Shown here in pieces: positions 8,120-17,873 of a stretch of DNA of 64,000 nucleotides. Numbering within the stretch: position 1 is the first letter of the stretch; each line of letters opens with the position of its first letter. The position numbers were made by a program, and so were the translations under genes. This DNA is from Mesobacillus zeae (GTDB taxonomy: Bacteria > Bacillota > Bacilli > Bacillales > Cytobacillaceae), in NCBI RefSeq assembly GCF_003570705.1, contig NZ_QWVT01000029.1:186001-250000 (forward strand). The letters run 5' to 3'. The notes under the pieces were generated by a model. It ran no database searches, was not told the DNA's origin, and worked only from the letters and a program-made list of their open reading frames with translations.

Positions 8120-10534
8120 ATGCTGGTATCTTATAAATGGCTTCAGGAATACGTCGATCTTACAGGCGTTTCAGCTGAAGAATTAGGCGAAAGAATCACG
8201 AAAAGCGGAATTGAAGTTGAAGGTGTTGACAAGTTAAACGAGGGAGTAAGCGGCCTTGTTGTTGGCCATGTCATCGAATGCGAAAAACATCCGAATGCTG
8301 AGAAACTGAATAAAACACTTGTGGACATTGGCGAAGAAGAGCCCGTCCAAATTGTTTGCGGAGCGGCCAATGTTGCCAAAGGGCAGAAAGTTGCGGTAGC
8401 TACAGTCGGCGCTGTCCTTCCAGGCAATTTCAAAATAAAGAAAGCGAAGCTTCGCGGAGAATCATCCCATGGCATGATTTGTTCGCTTCAGGAGCTTGGC
8501 ATTGAAGGAAAGCTGATTGCCAAGGAGTTTGCGGAAGGCATTTATGTTTTCCCAGAGGATACGGAAGTGGGCCAGGATGCAATGGCCTTGCTCGGTCGTG
8601 ACGACCAGGTGCTCGAGCTTGGACTTACTCCGAACAGAGCGGATTGTATGAGCATGATTGGGGTAGCCTACGAGACTGCTGCTATTCTTGGGAAAGATGT
8701 GAAGCTCCCTGAGCCAAAAGCGGCCGAGATCTCCGAACAAGCTTCCGATTATATTAAAATCAATATTGAAGCGAAGGAAGATAATCCATTATATGTGGCC
8801 AAGGTTGTCAAAAATGTAAAAGTTGGTCCTTCACCTCTTTGGCTGCAGGGCAGGCTGATGGCTGCCGGAATCCGGCCGCATAACAATGTAGTTGATATAA
8901 CGAACTATATCCTGCTTGAATACGGCCAGCCGCTCCATGCTTTTGACTATGACCGCCTTGGTTCAAAAGAAATACTTGTCCGCCGCGCCAAATCAGGCGA
9001 AACAATTGAGACGCTAGATTCCGTTAAGCGCAGCCTGTCAGAAGAGCATCTTGTCATCACCAATGGTGCTGAGCCAATTGCTCTTGCCGGCGTCATGGGC
9101 GGAGCAAATTCCGAGGTGAATGCCGATACAGTAACAGTCTTGATTGAATCGGCTTATTTCGCAGGTGCTTCCATCCGCAAATCTTCCAAAGATCATGGTT
9201 TGCGAAGCGAAGCGAGCTCTCGGTTCGAGAAAGGTGTTGATCCGGCTAGGGTTCATAAGGCTGCAGAAAGAGCTGCTGAGCTGATGGCTGAGCTAACGGG
9301 CGGTGAAGTGCTGGCAGGTTCTGTAGAGGCAGATTATCTCGACAAATCAGAGAAGACAGTGTCAACAACACTTGGAAAAATCAACTCTGTATTAGGAACA
9401 GAACTTGAAATGAAGGAAATCGAAAATATTTTTGCCCGCCTTCAATTCCGTTCAACTGCGGATAATGACACCATCTCGGTCATTGTACCAACACGCCGAG
9501 GCGACATTACAATTGCAGAGGATTTAATAGAGGAAGTGGCCCGTCTGTACGGCTATGACAATCTGCCTTCAACATTGCCGGTTGTCGCATCTGTTCCAGG
9601 CAGACTGACAGATTACCAAAAGAAGCGTAGGGTGGTCCGTCGTTACCTTGAGGGGGCTGGGCTTTACCAAGCAGTCACTTATTCTTTAACAAGCAGGGAC
9701 AAGGCTTTGCAATATGCCCTTGAAGAGCGTGAGCCGGTAGAATTGGCAATGCCGATGAGCGAGGAGCGCAGCATGCTTCGCCTAAGCATTGTACCTCAGC
9801 TGCTTGAGGTGCTGAAGTACAATACCGCACGCCAGAATGACAACTTGGCAATGTACGAAACTGGGACGGTATTTTTAAAGGATGGCGTATCAGAGCTTCC
9901 GGAAGAGCGAGAGCACCTTTCTGGAGCACTTACTGGATTGTGGGGAAGCCATCCTTGGCAAGGTGAAAAGAAGCCTGTTGACTTCTTTGTGCTTAAAGGG
10001 ATCCTTGAAGGTTTGTTTGCCAAACTAGGTCTTGAAGAACGAGTTCAATTTAAGGCTGGGGAAATGGACGGCATGCATCCTGGCCGGACAGCAGAAGTGC
10101 TCCTTGATGGTGAGAGAGTAGGCTTTGCCGGACAGGTTCATCCTACAGTGCAAAAAGAAATGGATTTAAAAGAAACATATGTTTTCGAGCTTTCACTGAA
10201 AATGCTGCTTGACGCAAAATCAGAGCCGCTGCATTATATTGCAATCCCTAGGTTCCCGTCGATTACAAGGGATATCGCCCTAGTTGTTGATAAAGTACAA
10301 TCAGCAGGGGAACTGAAAGAAATCATTGCAGGTGCCGGCGGAAGGCTCCTGAAAGAGGTTGGTGTATTTGATCTGTATGAAGGCGACCGGATGGAAGAAG
10401 GCAAAAAATCAATTGCATTCTCTCTAAAATACTATGACCCGGAAAAAACGCTGACAGACGAAGACATTGCAAAAACCCACGAAAAAGTGCTCGCTTCAGT
10501 AAAAGAGCAGGCAGGCGCTGTTCTGAGAGGTTAA
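8120..10534 (+). CDS. pheT: Phenylalanyl-tRNA synthetase beta subunit
   Basis: 804 residues, the normal length. Order of domains: N-terminal B1; tRNA-binding EMAP-like domain around residues 40-150 ('[24 protein letters not shown]'); B3/B4 editing region ('[22 protein letters not shown]', '[14 protein letters not shown]'); B5 ('[25 protein letters not shown]'); a catalytic-like domain; and the C-terminal ferredoxin-fold anticodon-binding domain ('[15 protein letters not shown]'). Translated from GGTAGGAGG. The operon ends at a terminator immediately downstream. Confidence 0.97.
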   Translation: MLVSYKWLQEYVDLTGVSAEELGERITKSGIEVEGVDKLNEGVSGLVVGHVIECEKHPNAEKLNKTLVDIGEEEPVQIVCGAANVAKGQKVAVATVGAVLPGNFKIKKAKLRGESSHGMICSLQELGIEGKLIAKEFAEGIYVFPEDTEVGQDAMALLGRDDQVLELGLTPNRADCMSMIGVAYETAAILGKDVKLPEPKAAEISEQASDYIKINIEAKEDNPLYVAKVVKNVKVGPSPLWLQGRLMAAGIRPHNNVVDITNYILLEYGQPLHAFDYDRLGSKEILVRRAKSGETIETLDSVKRSLSEEHLVITNGAEPIALAGVMGGANSEVNADTVTVLIESAYFAGASIRKSSKDHGLRSEASSRFEKGVDPARVHKAAERAAELMAELTGGEVLAGSVEADYLDKSEKTVSTTLGKINSVLGTELEMKEIENIFARLQFRSTADNDTISVIVPTRRGDITIAEDLIEEVARLYGYDNLPSTLPVVASVPGRLTDYQKKRRVVRRYLEGAGLYQAVTYSLTSRDKALQYALEEREPVELAMPMSEERSMLRLSIVPQLLEVLKYNTARQNDNLAMYETGTVFLKDGVSELPEEREHLSGALTGLWGSHPWQGEKKPVDFFVLKGILEGLFAKLGLEERVQFKAGEMDGMHPGRTAEVLLDGERVGFAGQVHPTVQKEMDLKETYVFELSLKMLLDAKSEPLHYIAIPRFPSITRDIALVVDKVQSAGELKEIIAGAGGRLLKEVGVFDLYEGDRMEEGKKSIAFSLKYYDPEKTLTDEDIAKTHEKVLASVKEQAGAVLRG

Positions 10535-10547
10535 TTTGAATAAAAAT

Positions 10548-10584
10548 GAGAGGCAGCCATCACCAGGCTGCCTCTTGTTGTTTG
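10548..10584 (+). terminator. Terminator of pheST
   Basis: GAGGCAGCC / GGCTGCCTC stem with a seven-base loop, followed by TTGTTGTTT. The next 150 bases to rnhC hold no further feature I can support. Confidence 0.85.
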
Positions 10585-10741
10585 GAAAGGTAACTTTTCT
10601 TCACGATTAGGTCACTTCTTGCTTGAATAGCTATTTTCTCCAGAAATCTGTGAATACCACGGGTTCATCTTTAAAATATGCCTACTTTTCTTCGTTACTA
10701 GATGCCTGAGTTATATGCTCGACCCTTTGGCAGGCAGGGAA

Positions 10742-11668
10742 TCACTTATTTGCAAGCTTCATCGCTTTTTCGGTGTTGGCGAAATGGAGCTTAACAAATT
10801 CGTTGAGGCAGCCGTCGCCCTTCGTTTTTATCAGCCTGGCTGCAGCAATGTCGACCTGTGCCCCTGCACCCTTTGGAATGGTAAACCCTGCTTTTTTGCC
10901 TAGGTTGTCAAAATGCTGGACAAAGGCGTAGCGGGCAATCATCGAAGCGGCCGCGACTGCCAGGTGGATGCCTTCCGCTTTGGTACTGAAGTGTACCCTT
11001 TCCTTGATGATGTTGCGCTGCCCTTTAAGATAGTTGTAATACACTTCTTTTTGTGCGAATTGGTCAATAAGTATCGCTTCCGGGACTTCCGGGGATATTT
11101 TCCGGAGCAGATGCCCGATCGCCTGATTATGCAAAAGTCCTTTCATTTTCCCTTGAGACATGCCTGATTTCTGAAGTTCATTGTATTTCTCGTTATTCAG
11201 CGTAAGGAGGCTGTATGGAAGAATCTTGACAAGCTGTTTCGCGATCATGATGATTTTATCATCTTTTAGATTTTTGGAATCCTGGACTCCGAGTTCCTTA
11301 AGGAGAGGGAGATCCTCTTTTCTTGCATATGCTGCAACGACAGTGATAGGGCCAAAATAATCTCCCGTTCCCACCTCATCGGAGCCGATGACCGACATGG
11401 TTGAAATATTTGGAGGCAAGTGGGTGGGCGAAGCTTTTTTTACAGCTGCAGCTCCTGCAGATTCAGGTTTACCCCATCTTGATGCTTCCGTCTCGCCATC
11501 TTTCCCTTGGAATAACACTTTGCCTGATTTATATGCTGTTATGGAACAGCTTGGGGTTTTTGCTGAAAAAACTCCTCCGGGAGGGATTTTCTCACTGAGA
11601 AAGGAACTGTAGTAGGATTTCATTTTGTCTATTTCATTCAAATTTTTATTCAATACAATATTGCCCAA
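10742..11668 (-). CDS. rnhC: Ribonuclease HIII
   Basis: 308 residues. The N-terminal TBP-like substrate-binding domain ('MKSYYSSFLSEKIPPGGVFSAKT', 'KSGKVLFQGKDGE') distinguishes HIII from HII. The catalytic domain starts with 'VIGSDEVGTGDYFGP' (Asp/Glu metal ligands) and has 'QDSKNLKDDKI' and 'KAEGIHLAVAAASMIARY'. It cleaves RNA in RNA-DNA hybrids, for example at R-loops and primers. It points opposite to pheT and zapA; in B. subtilis rnhC likewise sits between pheT and zapA. Confidence 0.94.
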   Translation of the reverse strand: MGNIVLNKNLNEIDKMKSYYSSFLSEKIPPGGVFSAKTPSCSITAYKSGKVLFQGKDGETEASRWGKPESAGAAAVKKASPTHLPPNISTMSVIGSDEVGTGDYFGPITVVAAYARKEDLPLLKELGVQDSKNLKDDKIIMIAKQLVKILPYSLLTLNNEKYNELQKSGMSQGKMKGLLHNQAIGHLLRKISPEVPEAILIDQFAQKEVYYNYLKGQRNIIKERVHFSTKAEGIHLAVAAASMIARYAFVQHFDNLGKKAGFTIPKGAGAQVDIAAARLIKTKGDGCLNEFVKLHFANTEKAMKLANK

Positions 11669-11818
11669 TGTAGCAGCACTCCCTGGCTAGAATTTTTTTG
11701 CCGCTGTATCAGATTAAGCCAATATGGCTTATTGACAGGCAGACAGCATGTCTTGCTTTCCTCGAGGATTACGTTCATGTTATAGTATAGAGTAGGATTC
11801 TCACGAATGGAGGCATTA

Positions 11819-12082
11819 ATGTTGTCGGACACAAAAAAAAGCCGCACCACTGTTGATATATATGGACAACAGTATACAATAGTCGGCTCAGAAAGCACCA
11901 GCCATATTAGGCTCATTGCCTCGATGGTTGATGATAAAATGAGAGAAATCAGCTCGGCGAATCCTTCCCTTGATATAAATAAGCTGGCCGTTTTAACCGC
12001 TGTGAACGCAGTGAATGATTATATAAAAATGAAGGATCACGCTGAAAGGCTTGAAGCCGAAATTAATAGAAAAAAGGACTGA
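11819..12082 (+). CDS. zapA: Cell division protein ZapA
   Basis: About 87 residues: '[19 protein letters not shown]' and then a C-terminal coiled coil ('[27 protein letters not shown]'), as in Bacillus ZapA, which bundles FtsZ filaments at the division septum. GGAGG lies at 11809-11813. The ATG at 11807 overlaps that site, so I use ATG 11819; TTG 11822 is equally plausible and would give the family's usual M-S-D opening. yshB follows within nine bases. Confidence 0.9.
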   Translation: MLSDTKKSRTTVDIYGQQYTIVGSESTSHIRLIASMVDDKMREISSANPSLDINKLAVLTAVNAVNDYIKMKDHAERLEAEINRKKD

Positions 12083-12090
12083 AGACGAGT

Positions 12091-12633
12091 ATGCTCGATC
12101 TTATACTTCTTATCCTCCTGCTGGCTGGATTTTTAATTGGTTTAAAAAGGGGCTTTATTCTGCAGTCCATCCACTTGGCCGGATTTATCGCCGCCTTTAT
12201 TGTCGCCTCGATTTATTGCACCAGCCTGGCGGAAAAGCTTACATTGTGGATTCCCTATCCAAGTACGAGCACTTACCCGGCCGCTGACATGATTCTCGGA
12301 AGCTCGGGGATGGAACAGGCTTTTTACCGTGCAATTGCTTTTGCTGTCATCTTTTTTTTCGTGAAGATTGTGCTTCAAATGATCGGTGCCATGCTGGATT
12401 TTGTAGCCCATCTTCCAGTTATTAAGAGCGTGAATGTTTGGGCTGGCGGCCTGCTTGGATTTGCAGAAGTTTATCTTATTGCATTTATTTTATTGTACAT
12501 TGCTGCGCTGATGCCTTTGGAAGCCGTCCAGGGCCCGCTCCAGGATTCACTGCTGGCTGAGGGAATCGTCAAACATACACCGATTTTCTCTGCGCAAATT
12601 AAAGAATTGTGGATTCAATATGTAGCGGCATAA
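12091..12633 (+). CDS. yshB: CvpA family membrane protein (YshB)
   Basis: 180 residues with four hydrophobic segments ('MLDLILLILLLAGFLIGLKRG', 'SIHLAGFIAAFIVASIYC', 'YRAIAFAVIFFFVKIVLQMIG', 'GLLGFAEVYLIAFILLYIAAL'). The CvpA/colicin V production family is defined by such a short polytopic protein with a glycine-rich 'NVWAGGLLGFAEV' motif. Biochemical role unclear. Sits between zapA and polX as in B. subtilis. Confidence 0.88.
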   Translation: MLDLILLILLLAGFLIGLKRGFILQSIHLAGFIAAFIVASIYCTSLAEKLTLWIPYPSTSTYPAADMILGSSGMEQAFYRAIAFAVIFFFVKIVLQMIGAMLDFVAHLPVIKSVNVWAGGLLGFAEVYLIAFILLYIAALMPLEAVQGPLQDSLLAEGIVKHTPIFSAQIKELWIQYVAA

Positions 12634-12713
12634 CTTCTCTTGACTAGAGAAGTTTTTATTTTAGCGCTCTGAAGCAAGTGCCCAAAGAAAAAATACAGGC
12701 AGGAGGTAATCCG

Positions 12714-14435
12714 ATGTCGGCAAATAAAAAAGATGTAGTAGGACTGCTTGAAACGATTGCAGTCTATATGGAGCTGAAGGGTGAAAACCCTTTTAAGGTA
12801 TCCGCGTTCAGAAAGGCCGCGGGAGCGCTTGAAGCGGATGACCGAAGCCTTTCTGAAATGGGAGATTTGACAGCGCTATCTGGTATTGGCAAAGGAACGG
12901 CCGCTGTTATTGATGAATATAGGGAGACAGGAACATCTTCAGTGTTGAAAGATTTGCAGGAGGCTGTGCCTAAAGGGCTGGTACCGCTTTTGAAGCTGCC
13001 TGGACTCGGCGGAAAGAAACTCGCAAAGCTCTATAAAGAACTCGGGGTCGACGACAGTGCCAGTCTTGAAAAGGCATGCCGAGAAGGGATGGTGCGTGAG
13101 CTTTCTGGTTTTGGAAAAAAATCCGAAGAAAAAATTCTCACATCCCTTCTTTCAGCAGGAACCCGCCCTGAACGCCTGCCAATCGCCTACATGCTTTCAG
13201 TTGCTGCGAGCATTGAAGAGAGAATCGGAGAAATAGAGGGAATCGAAAAATACGCACGTGCAGGAAGTCTTCGGCGCGTGAGAGAGACAGTAAAAGACCT
13301 TGATTACATCCTGTCTGTACAGAGTGCCGAGACAGTGAAACAGGGATTGCTGCAGCTTCCCCGCATAAAAGAAGTGATTGCTGCGGGAGATACGAAGGTA
13401 TCATTAACTCTTGATCTTGATTATGAAGTAAATGTGGACTTCAGGCTTGTCACGCCAAAAGAGTTCGTGACAGCGCTCCATCACTTTACCGGTTCCAAGG
13501 ATCATAATGTCCGCATGCGGCAGCTTGCAAAGGAACGCGGGGAAAAAATCAGTGAATATGGCGTGGAAAATACTGAAACTGGGGAAATATTGACTTTTCA
13601 TACAGAGGAAGACTTCTACCATCACTTCGGCCGGCCTTTTATACCGCCAGAATTGCGGGAGGATGGAACAGAAGTCGAACGTTATCATGATAGCCTTGGC
13701 CTTGTAACCCTTGGTGCGATCAAGGGAGATCTCCATATGCATACAGCGTGGAGCGACGGAGCACACTCGATAGAGGAAATGGCAGAAGCCTGCCGAAAGC
13801 GGGGTTACCGTTACATGGCGGTAACTGACCACTCGCAGTATTTGAAGGTTGCCAACGGATTGACTCCTGACCGCGTGAAAAAGCAGCTGGAGGAAATCCG
13901 GTCTATAAATGAAAAGTACGATGATTTTACGATACTATCCGGAATTGAAATGGATATACTGCCCGACGGGTCGCTCGATTTCGAGGATAGTCTGCTGGCA
14001 GAGCTGGACATTGTTATCGCGTCCATTCATTCGGCTTTTTCCCAGCCTCAGGAAAAGATTATGGAACGGCTCAAAACTGCACTGTCAAATCCGCATGTTG
14101 ATATTATTGCCCATCCGACCGGCAGGCTAGTTGGCCGCAGGGAAGGCTATGATGTGGATATGGATATGCTTATCGAGTTGGCGAAAGAGACTGGGACGGC
14201 GCTTGAACTAAATGCCAATCCCCATAGGCTCGACCTTTCCGCTGAAAACTTGAAGAAAGCCCAAGAAGCCGGGGTTAAAATTGTTATTAATACCGATGCA
14301 CATAAAATCGATACACTTTCACATATGGAAATTGGGATTCCAGCTGCGAGAAAGGGCTGGATCCAGGAAAAGACGGTGCTGAATGCAATGAGCCTCGAGG
14401 AATTGCATGACTATTTGCATAGCCGCAGAAGCTAA
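12714..14435 (+). CDS. polX: DNA polymerase/3'-5' exonuclease PolX
   Basis: 573 residues, the family length. The N-terminal part carries helix-hairpin-helix repeats ('[15 protein letters not shown]', '[16 protein letters not shown]', '[12 protein letters not shown]') and an X-family nucleotidyltransferase core ('[17 protein letters not shown]', '[10 protein letters not shown]'). The C-terminal PHP domain has the metal ligands '[12 protein letters not shown]', 'AVTDHSQY', 'EMDILPDG', 'IIAHPTGR' and 'INTDAHK'. It acts in base-excision and gap repair. Start at ATG 12714 with AGGAGG upstream; an upstream ATG at 12678 lacks a ribosome site. Confidence 0.96.
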   Translation: MSANKKDVVGLLETIAVYMELKGENPFKVSAFRKAAGALEADDRSLSEMGDLTALSGIGKGTAAVIDEYRETGTSSVLKDLQEAVPKGLVPLLKLPGLGGKKLAKLYKELGVDDSASLEKACREGMVRELSGFGKKSEEKILTSLLSAGTRPERLPIAYMLSVAASIEERIGEIEGIEKYARAGSLRRVRETVKDLDYILSVQSAETVKQGLLQLPRIKEVIAAGDTKVSLTLDLDYEVNVDFRLVTPKEFVTALHHFTGSKDHNVRMRQLAKERGEKISEYGVENTETGEILTFHTEEDFYHHFGRPFIPPELREDGTEVERYHDSLGLVTLGAIKGDLHMHTAWSDGAHSIEEMAEACRKRGYRYMAVTDHSQYLKVANGLTPDRVKKQLEEIRSINEKYDDFTILSGIEMDILPDGSLDFEDSLLAELDIVIASIHSAFSQPQEKIMERLKTALSNPHVDIIAHPTGRLVGRREGYDVDMDMLIELAKETGTALELNANPHRLDLSAENLKKAQEAGVKIVINTDAHKIDTLSHMEIGIPAARKGWIQEKTVLNAMSLEELHDYLHSRRS

Positions 14436-14467
14436 TACAGCATCCTCGTATAAGGAGGAAGAAAACG

Positions 14468-16822
14468 ATGCTGCAGAGAGTGCTTAAAACACTTGAGTTT
14501 GACAAAATCGTTGAACAGTTGCTTGACCATGTATCATCCCCTCTAGGGAGAGAAAAGGCGGAGGCACTTGCCCCGTCTGTGGATTATGCTGAAGTCGTCA
14601 GGCTTCAGGAAGAAACGGATGAAGCTGCAAAAGTACTCCGCCTGAAAGGCAATGTACCGCTTGGCGGCACCCATGACATTCGCGCGCACGTCAAAAGAGC
14701 GTTGATCGGGGGCGTACTCAGCCCTCAGGAGCTTACACAAGCGGCAAGTACAATCCATTCCAGCAGAATGATGAAAAAATTTATCAATGATATTAATGAA
14801 GAGATAGATTTGCCAATTTTGGCTGAATATGCTGGGAGAATTGTTGTACTCGCGGATTTGGAGGAATCAATCAGGAGGGCAGTTGATGAGGGCGGAGAAA
14901 TACTGGACAGTGCCAGCGATACGCTTCGCTCCCTCCGTCAGCAGTTAAGGTCAAGGGAAGCAAGGGTAAGGGAAAGGCTTGAAAACATGATCAGGTCATC
15001 GAACGCCCAAAAAATGCTGTCAGATGCGATTGTCACCATTCGTAACGACCGCTTTGTCATTCCGGTCAAGCAGGAATACAGAGGCCACTACGGCGGGATT
15101 ATCCATGACCAGAGCGCTTCCGGTCAGACGTTGTTTATTGAGCCTCAGGCCATCGTTCAGCTTAACAATGAGCTGCAGGCAATCAGGGTGAAGGAACAGC
15201 AGGAAATTGAAAGAATTTTGGCAGAGCTAAGCGTGCTTGTCGCTGGGTCTGGAGAAGAGCTGCTGGAAATCACAGCAGTACTGGCAAGCCTTGATTTCAT
15301 GTTTGCAAAGGCAAGGTACGGTAAACAGATCAAAGCCTCCAAACCGGAAATCAACGACAACGGAATCATCATGCTCACACAGGCAAGACACCCTCTGATT
15401 CCAGGGGATGAAGTTGTTTCGAATAACTTTTCCCTTGGAAAGGATTTCACAACGATTGTCATTACCGGACCGAATACGGGAGGGAAAACTGTTGCCCTTA
15501 AGACGGTGGGGCTCTGCACCTTGATGGCTCAGGCTGGGCTGCAAATCCCGGCGCTTGACGGTTCCGAGATAGCTATTTTTTCGGCTGTTTACGCTGATAT
15601 CGGGGATGAGCAGTCGATTGAGCAAAGCTTGAGTACTTTCTCTTCCCATATGGTCAATATTGTTGGAATCCTTGAAAAGGCAGATTCCGACAGCCTCGTC
15701 CTGTTTGATGAGCTTGGAGCCGGTACAGACCCGCAGGAAGGTGCGGCACTGGCAATATCGATTCTTGATGAAGTATACAGCCGAGGGGCAAGGGTGATTG
15801 CGACGACACACTATCCGGAATTGAAGGCTTATGGCTACAACAGGGAAGGTGTCATCAATGCAAGTGTTGAGTTTGACGTTGCGACATTGAGCCCGACATA
15901 TAAGCTTCTGATTGGGGTGCCGGGCCGAAGCAATGCTTTCGAAATTTCCAGACGCCTAGGACTCGGTGATTCTGTCATCGAGAAAGCTAAGACATATATC
16001 AGTGCTGACAGCAACGAAGTGGAAAACATGATTGCCTCGCTTGAGACAAGCAAACGCCTTGCTGAAAAAGAGCTGAAAGAAGCCCACGATACCCTGAAAG
16101 ATGCAGAAAATCTGAAGAAAGACCTTCAGCAGCAGATCACTGCATATTATGACAGAAGAGATGAGCTAATCGAAAAAGCGAAGGACAAAGCTTCTCGAAT
16201 TGTGGAAGAGGCAAAAACTGAAGCAGAACAAGTCATCAAGGACTTGAGGCGGATGAGGCTGGAGAATGGCGCCCAGGTTAAGGAACATGAACTGATTGAT
16301 GCCAGAAAACGCCTTGAGGGAGCAGCGCCAGAGAGGACTCCTGCGAAAAGAGGAGCAAGCCAGAAGCCGGCGAATCCTAAGCTGAAGCCTGGAGACGAAG
16401 TCCTTGTTACAAGCTTTGGCCAAAAGGGGCACTTGGTCGAACAGATCAATGAGAAGGAATGGCAGGTGCAGATAGGCATCCTGAAAATGAAAGTGGACGA
16501 AAAAAACCTGCAGTATGTTGCAGCGCCTAAACAGAAGGAAACCAGGCAGGTGGCTACTGTCAAGGGCCGCGACTACCATGTCGGCCTTGAGCTTGACCTT
16601 CGCGGCGAGCGCTATGAGGACGCGTTGATGCGCACGGAAAAATACATTGATGACAGTCTGCTCGCAGGCTACCCCCGCGTGTCTATCATCCACGGCAAGG
16701 GAACAGGCGCTCTGATGAGAGGTGTGCAGGAATACTTGAAAAATCACCGTTCCGTAAAGAAAATCCGGTTTGGGGAAGCAGGCGAAGGCGGCACGGGTGT
16801 AACAATCGTCGAATTCAAATAG
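14468..16822 (+). CDS. mutS2: Endonuclease MutS2 (ribosome collision/recombination factor)
   Basis: 784 residues. MutS core and lever domains are followed by the ATPase with Walker A '[14 protein letters not shown]', Walker B '[14 protein letters not shown]' and '[11 protein letters not shown]'. A long coiled coil (about 515-600) and a KOW-like segment lead to a C-terminal Smr nuclease domain with '[12 protein letters not shown]' and 'HGKGTGAL'. It lacks the N-terminal mismatch-recognition domain of MutS1. B. subtilis MutS2 is implicated in recombination and in rescue of collided ribosomes. Shine-Dalgarno AAGGAGG precedes the ATG. Confidence 0.97.
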   Translation: MLQRVLKTLEFDKIVEQLLDHVSSPLGREKAEALAPSVDYAEVVRLQEETDEAAKVLRLKGNVPLGGTHDIRAHVKRALIGGVLSPQELTQAASTIHSSRMMKKFINDINEEIDLPILAEYAGRIVVLADLEESIRRAVDEGGEILDSASDTLRSLRQQLRSREARVRERLENMIRSSNAQKMLSDAIVTIRNDRFVIPVKQEYRGHYGGIIHDQSASGQTLFIEPQAIVQLNNELQAIRVKEQQEIERILAELSVLVAGSGEELLEITAVLASLDFMFAKARYGKQIKASKPEINDNGIIMLTQARHPLIPGDEVVSNNFSLGKDFTTIVITGPNTGGKTVALKTVGLCTLMAQAGLQIPALDGSEIAIFSAVYADIGDEQSIEQSLSTFSSHMVNIVGILEKADSDSLVLFDELGAGTDPQEGAALAISILDEVYSRGARVIATTHYPELKAYGYNREGVINASVEFDVATLSPTYKLLIGVPGRSNAFEISRRLGLGDSVIEKAKTYISADSNEVENMIASLETSKRLAEKELKEAHDTLKDAENLKKDLQQQITAYYDRRDELIEKAKDKASRIVEEAKTEAEQVIKDLRRMRLENGAQVKEHELIDARKRLEGAAPERTPAKRGASQKPANPKLKPGDEVLVTSFGQKGHLVEQINEKEWQVQIGILKMKVDEKNLQYVAAPKQKETRQVATVKGRDYHVGLELDLRGERYEDALMRTEKYIDDSLLAGYPRVSIIHGKGTGALMRGVQEYLKNHRSVKKIRFGEAGEGGTGVTIVEFK

Positions 16823-16840
16823 CTGGCGGGGAGATAGAGC

Positions 16841-17245
16841 ATGAATCATTTCTGGAAAAACGAGTACGTCCTGACTGCCGGATATTACAGCGTGGCAGTC
16901 CTTTGCATGATTGTGTTCCTGGCTATATTTGAACTGGTAACCAAATATCGGAACTGGGAAGAGATTAAAAAAGGAAATCTGTCTGTCGCGATGGCTACGG
17001 GAGGAAAAATTTTTGGCGTCGCCAATATCTTTCGGCATACCATTCTTCAGCATGATTCATTGATTACAATGGTAGGCTGGGGTGTATTTGGGTTTGTGCT
17101 CCTCCTTGCAGGGTATTTCATTTTTGAATTCCTGACCCCTGGCTTCAGGATTGATGATGAAATTGAAAAAGATAACAGGGCAGTCGGCTTTTTGTCCCTG
17201 GTGATTTCAGTCGGATTGTCCTATATCATTGGGGCCGGGATATGA
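16841..17245 (+). CDS. yshE: DUF350 membrane protein (YshE)
   Basis: 134 residues with four predicted membrane spans ('YYSVAVLCMIVFLAIFELV', 'AMATGGKIFGVANIFRHTI', 'MVGWGVFGFVLLLAGYFIFEFL', 'FLSLVISVGLSYIIGAGI'), typical of DUF350/UPF0719. No known biochemical role. It follows mutS2 by 18 bases with GGGGAG and is probably co-transcribed. Confidence 0.88.
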   Translation: MNHFWKNEYVLTAGYYSVAVLCMIVFLAIFELVTKYRNWEEIKKGNLSVAMATGGKIFGVANIFRHTILQHDSLITMVGWGVFGFVLLLAGYFIFEFLTPGFRIDDEIEKDNRAVGFLSLVISVGLSYIIGAGI

Positions 17246-17258
17246 AAGGAAGAGAGTT

Positions 17259-17342
17259 ATGGAAAGATTAGCGAAGCTATTGCTCGTTCTTTGCGGCATT
17301 TTTATCATCATTGGGATGGTTTACCTTTTCGTATTATCCTGA
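17259..17342 (+). CDS. Putative 27-residue single-span membrane peptide
   Basis: A short reading frame begins at ATG 17259, 14 bases after the yshE stop, with AAAGGAAGAG directly upstream. It encodes a basic N-terminus (MERLAK) followed by an uninterrupted hydrophobic stretch, ending with a TGA stop at 17340-17342. Size and composition fit a small membrane protein co-translated with yshE. Not recognised as a named family; the coding status is an inference from the ribosome site and hydrophobicity. Confidence 0.45.
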   Translation: MERLAKLLLVLCGIFIIIGMVYLFVLS

Positions 17343-17568
17343 TTTTTGTCATAGCTGGAAGGGCTGCTTTCAGCAGCCTTAGATTGGCGAAGGCGAAGAA
17401 GGTATGTTTTTGGTGATTTGAGAGCATCTTTAGGGAAAAAGTCGTCATTACTCAGCTGATTTAAGCGGGGTAATGATGCTTTTTTTGTTTTATGGATTTT
17501 TAAGAGCAATGTTGTTTGGGATTTACTGGAAAACACCTACAGCTTTGTGAATGGCAAGTTTCTTGAGA

Positions 17569-17683
17569 TATCAACCAGCTTCTGCGATATATCGATCATC
17601 CTCGGAGCGGACATCGGCCCACTTTCATGGCATATCAACCAAGCTCCAATTTTCCGCCTGTCCGGTTATCGAGTTTATCCTCA
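17569..17683. repeat. Degenerate tandem repeat, period 21-22 bases
   Basis: TATCAACCA (17569), TATCGATCA (17590), CATCGGCCCA (17612), TATCAACCA (17633) and TATCCTCA (17676) recur at spacings that are multiples of 21-22 bases, joined by purine/pyrimidine-biased linkers. One expected unit near 17655 is weakly preserved. Origin unknown. Confidence 0.5.
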
Positions 17684-17794
17684 TATGTGTTGTAATTTTA
17701 TTTGAAGCACGAGAGGCAATCTTATCCTTCATTCCTCGGCAAACACTTTGCTCCCTAAAGGTTACTGAGTGACTGCGGGCTTGTTTATTTCAAT

Positions 17795-17823
17795 TTGTCA
17801 TAAAAAGACATGTATATTATAAT
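17795..17823 (+). promoter_or_regulatory. Sigma-A promoter of lcfA
   Basis: TTGTCA (17795-17800), 17-base spacer, TATAAT (17818-17823), about 50 bases upstream of the start. No FadR-type palindrome overlaps it. Confidence 0.7.
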
Positions 17824-17873
17824 GGGATGCAAACGTAAGAATTTTCTAAATTTTTCAAAAGGAGGAGAAGAAG

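Larger units (their letters stand above)
17343..17873. other. Intergenic region between yshE and lcfA
   Basis: About 530 bases with no gene I can support. It holds a short stem at about 17355-17382 without a T-run, a likely terminator at 17447-17486 (CATTAC...GTAATG then T7), a degenerate 21-22-base periodic repeat (17569-17683), and the lcfA promoter. Confidence 0.6.

Noticed and set aside
17551-17772. 73-codon plus-strand frame in the yshE-lcfA gap
   Set aside because: No ribosome site; it runs through the periodic repeat, which better explains the sequence.
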